From: Hyperoplus lanceolatus
Lineage: Eukaryota; Chordata; Actinopteri; Uranoscopiformes; Ammodytidae
Direction of reading: 5' to 3'
Length of the DNA stretch: 64,000 nucleotides
Assembly: GCA_026929865.2 (NCBI GenBank)
Contig: CM049400.1
Span: forward strand, 28,133,501-28,197,500
In this document: in pieces, positions 60,350-64,000 of the stretch
Layout: each line of letters begins with the position of its first letter
Position numbering within the stretch: position 1 is the first letter of the stretch
Position numbers and translations under genes: made by a program
The notes under the pieces: generated by a model
The model's database searches: none
Told to the model about the DNA's origin: nothing
The model's input: only the letters and a program-made list of their open reading frames with translations

Positions 60350-63300
60350 TGTGTGTCTACATAAAACATGCTCCTATTTTTACACACTCAATCGAAGCAT
60401 GATTATGTGTTTCTCATTTCTCTCCTCCGTCTCTAAGGGGAACTTTGATGTGCACTTGCGCCATGGAATTTCATGGGATTCCCATTTCTTAGCACTGTTG
60501 TTGCCTTCTTCCATATGTTCCGATTATAGCCTATTTTTGGCAGACACTCGCAAACTGGCAAAATCGGTCTCCAATGAGAAAATATGATGATGAACAGCTT
60601 CTTTTCTGAGCCAGAATTCCCCGCTGTGAATTCCCTGAACACTGTGCACAGCAGGTGGAAACAGTTACACTCACTCCATCAAATGTGTTTATGTCATGAG
60701 GGTATTTAGTATATTTTGGTTGCAAGGGATTTGCTGTGATGTTTGTTCCTATTAAATCAATAAGGCATGTGAGAGTTGGTTTAAAAAATGCTTGGAACAT
60801 GTATACAAAATTGGATTTGTCTACAAAACAATAAGGCATGTCAGACATATTTTGATTTGGCCATTTAGAAAGTACCAGTATGTACCATAGCAATGAGCAT
60901 CGTTTTAGTATTATATCTTTTTTTTAAGGGATATATTGCCAATTTTGGATGCTGTTCTTGATCCTATGGGGCTTGAATCCATTTCCTCCATTATTTCATT
61001 TATTTTATTGTATTTTCTTGTATTAGATAAACTATCTACTAATCCAATTTGTTAGCCTTGTTTGGAAGCCTATCTCTTCTCTTGACCTGCTTCCTTCATG
61101 TATTTTGATTCTCATTTGAGTTGAATGGGTATATGTATACAATCACAAACTACTCTGACAATCAATTACCACCATATGCAGTTTAAAGAATATAAATCTG
61201 AATACATATCTGCTTCATATGTTTTTGCATATTGTATAGCCAGACAATTAATTTATCCTCTTGCATTCAACACAACGCCGCTTTGTGTTAGGCTTTCATC
61301 AATGGGCAGGGTTTTTTCTCAGTCGTCATGGAGATGGCTCTTACCTGTGCGACTATATAAGATACAAAAAATCCAAAAAGCAGAGCCTATACAGGGTCTT
61401 CCTTGTAGGCCTATTACAGTAAGGCATCGTGCCAGCATCTATATCATTACCAATCTCTTTCTAATTTTTTGGGAGATCCTTTTACTGCATTGTCTTTAAA
61501 GTGTTTCCTCATGGTCGGTGTCGACTCATCGAACAACAACTGTTGAGTGATTTCATGCCTGCACACACACTCCCTCCCACCTCTTTGATTCTCAGCTGAC
61601 TTGGGCTATTGCTGTGCTTTCCTGACTGCGAGCCAAGGTTCCCAGCCAAGCAGATGATGAGAAACAAGCAAATCCTTTCCAGATGTTGCAACCGGTGGCC
61701 CTCATTTATCAACGGAGGAGTCCCACAAAAACAGGGCTGCTTTGCGTTCCTTCTACAGCAGCAGCAGCAGCACTATCCCCTGGTGTCCCCGACTGGTGGT
61801 GGAGATATAATAAACCCACATCTGTGACCTCACTCACTGACCCCTTGAATGGCTCATGAATTGGAATAACACTACCCGAATTTACGTTTCCAGCAGACAA
61901 TGTTTACATGTTAAAGACAGGAAGACAAAGCACATCTGACCATCAGACTAAAGCTTTTTCAATGCATGAAAGGAATATTGTTTTAGAGAAGAAAAAAAAA
62001 TCCTACTTAATTGTAAGGAAAATAAGCCTTGGATTTCGTGGTTTGTGCTCTTGCGGTTTCGAACATCTGTGTCAATTGCCCCGTCTTTGCTCGTGTTACT
62101 GTATCCTGCCTTGTCTTACCTAATGTCTGCTGGCCACCGTGCTCCTGTCAGGCAAGTGTGCGTAGTGTTTTCTTATAATGAAAATCATCTAGGTGCTTTG
62201 AATGTGGTTAAAACTCTATACGACTGGAGAGAAATAAAGTTAATCAAAGGTAAACACAAATTGAATCTTTTCAATTCAAAAGAAGGAATACAATCCGAGC
62301 TCGACCACCATAGCCTTACCTCATGTAGAAACACTGACCATGTTGTTGAAATAACTTAGAATTCCTCATGGGGGCGACAGAAGTTAAGCACTATAGCTTT
62401 AAACCTGGTTCCAGGGTGAAATATTTTGATATATTCCATTTGTTAATTGGATGCTCTGCTTTGTTAGAATCAAGACTTAACAAGCAGCTGCCCCATTTTT
62501 AACTAATGGTGTGTGTCCATTGTACACAGCCCTGTGTCATGTTCTAGTTCAAGTTTTGTGTTTGCACCACAGGGTCAATTTATTAGCTGTCCTGAAACTT
62601 CCCATCATTTCACAACATAATCTCTTCATGAGCAGATGGAGTCTGCTAAATTGTCATGGAGGTCGAAATGAACATTTACAATTGCATGACAACTGGGCAA
62701 GCGCTATCTTCTGATTAAAATCATGCAACATAATCAAAGGCTTCAAGCGTCCTAATGCACCTTGTGGTGAGATTATTTTTATGACTGCTGTTTCCCAACA
62801 ACCAGAATGAACTTTAATTTTCAGACCTCTCTTATTTTAGATGATATGGTATAAGGCTTTGCTTAATCAAATTACAACAAACCGATTGATCAAATTAACA
62901 TATATCCTATGAACAAGTTGTGTCATTCCAGTGTAGATGAATTGTTTTGCGCTCAGTGTCTCTGGGAATGGTGAGCCTGGTATAAATAGAAGTCTGTGTG
63001 CATTCCACTGTACCTAATTCAATCTTCAAGGCATCAGGGCACATACGCAATGTACAGCGAGCAATAGATAGAGGTTGCATGTGTGGGCCCAATAGGGGCA
63101 TGATGGCAAATGTTTGCCTTACAGCTGGTTAAGCTATGTCTAGAAAAACATCTGACACACATCGAATGACTGATTGCGTAAGTGTTGTGACCGAAACTTT
63201 GTGTGCAAGAAGGCAGACTCCTAGTAGAAACAAAGCAGAGTTTCTGTCAGGCTGTTCCAGGGCAGGAATTGCCTGGAAGAAGTTCAAAGTGTTTGAAGAC

Positions 63301-64000
63301 ATCTCCTAATTCTGCTGACGGCACCTCTACCACCTCACTAAGCTGCTACTGGTTCTTATCACCACTCCTTGGACAGCCTGCTGAAGCCCAGAGAGATACC
63401 TCAGTAACACGGGGTGTAAACACCATCAATCATCACTGCAGGACAAAAATCTCAACTTCGCCAGCAGGACCTTTATTCAGCCTCCAACCTTCTAATGCAT
63501 TGGCGTTACCCAATTCCATCTTAATCAGTGGCTTTACTAATTAGTAAATTCAAGGTCTCTTCTTATGGTATCAGAAATTCAAAACAAAGAGTGCCCTCTT
63601 ACATCAAAGCAAGTCACGTGAAGTGCACCTTCTGTGCTGCCTGTCAGAAAGAAGCTGTGATAACTATGATTAATAAAGGGAGCCGCTTGTGTCAGAATCG
63701 GCTTCAACTGGTTCTTCAGGCATATGTGTCATAACAAATAAATCATGATGTTAATCATATTTGCATTGACTAACACAGATTTAAAATATACGGAATAACA
63801 AATGCACTTACGACTGTCACCTCAGTTTAACTCTTCTTCTTATTGGGACAGCTTGTACTTTGATTCCTTCTGTATTTTAGTAACAGTAAGCACAACGGAC
63901 TATAAAATGAGAGCTGGTGAAGCTCAAACAGTTGGAGTCTATTCAACCCAGCTCCATGTTTTACACCTGAACCATTTCAGATCCAGGTCTAAGTTTTCCT
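60347..64000. other. Non-coding stretch, nothing recognised
   Basis: Frames such as 61125-61499 and 63203-63544 on the plus strand have no domain and the latter lacks an ATG start. A CAG run (about 61757-61772) is present. No RNA gene or transposon end was recognised. Confidence 0.4.

Noticed and set aside
63203-63544. 113-codon plus-strand frame
   Set aside because: It opens at GTG, not ATG, and shows no domain, splice sites or supporting context.

Overview
The window reads as teleost fish (probably percomorph) nuclear DNA. It is AT-rich and gene-poor, holds long CA/TA/CTAT microsatellites, tRNA-derived SINEs, many short terminal-inverted-repeat DNA transposons and a decayed Tc1/mariner transposase, and has an intron-containing vertebrate-type gene family with GT-AG splice sites. 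No bacterial or viral features were seen.

Layout. Positions 1-16.6 kb and about 37-64 kb contain no convincing host exon, only transposon remnants, microsatellites and unrecognised DNA. The centre, about 16.6-36.7 kb, is a minus-strand tandem cluster of one gene family, called here A to E from low to high coordinate. B (20967-22778) and D (29108-30907) are intact two-exon genes of 430 and 427 codons. A (16616-19678) carries one in-frame TAG between its TIR domain and its membrane domain. C (24661-25369) lost its whole TIR domain and has frameshifts. E (35563-36624) has a different first exon and loses its last ~60 residues to a 2-bp deletion. Fragments of at least four more copies lie near 23.2, 27.5, 31.3/32.3 and 34.9 kb. 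The A-B and C-D pairs are spaced by about 8.1 kb and share intron and flank sequence, so the cluster grew by duplication of a two-gene unit.

Each full product has an N-terminal TLR-type TIR domain, a linker, two membrane helices and a C-terminal cytosolic domain of about 115 residues. The two-helix plus C-terminal part resembles, from memory, the TMEM268 (DUF4481) family. If so, this is a TIR-TMEM268-like fusion: a membrane-anchored TIR protein of probable innate immune signalling function. The TIR and C-terminal parts are nearly identical between copies, whereas the first helix and the loop differ strongly. Exon 1 encodes only ATG ACC AG and sits beside a conserved upstream block; in two copies this block has an IRF-type AAGTGAAA site.

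Because the paralogous flanks serve as empty sites, several transposon insertions can be dated as younger than the duplication and their target-site duplications read directly (TTAA for three piggyBac-like elements, 8 bp for a hAT-like element). The stretch 23.2-24.45 kb is G-depleted and full of homopolymers and may be an assembly fault.
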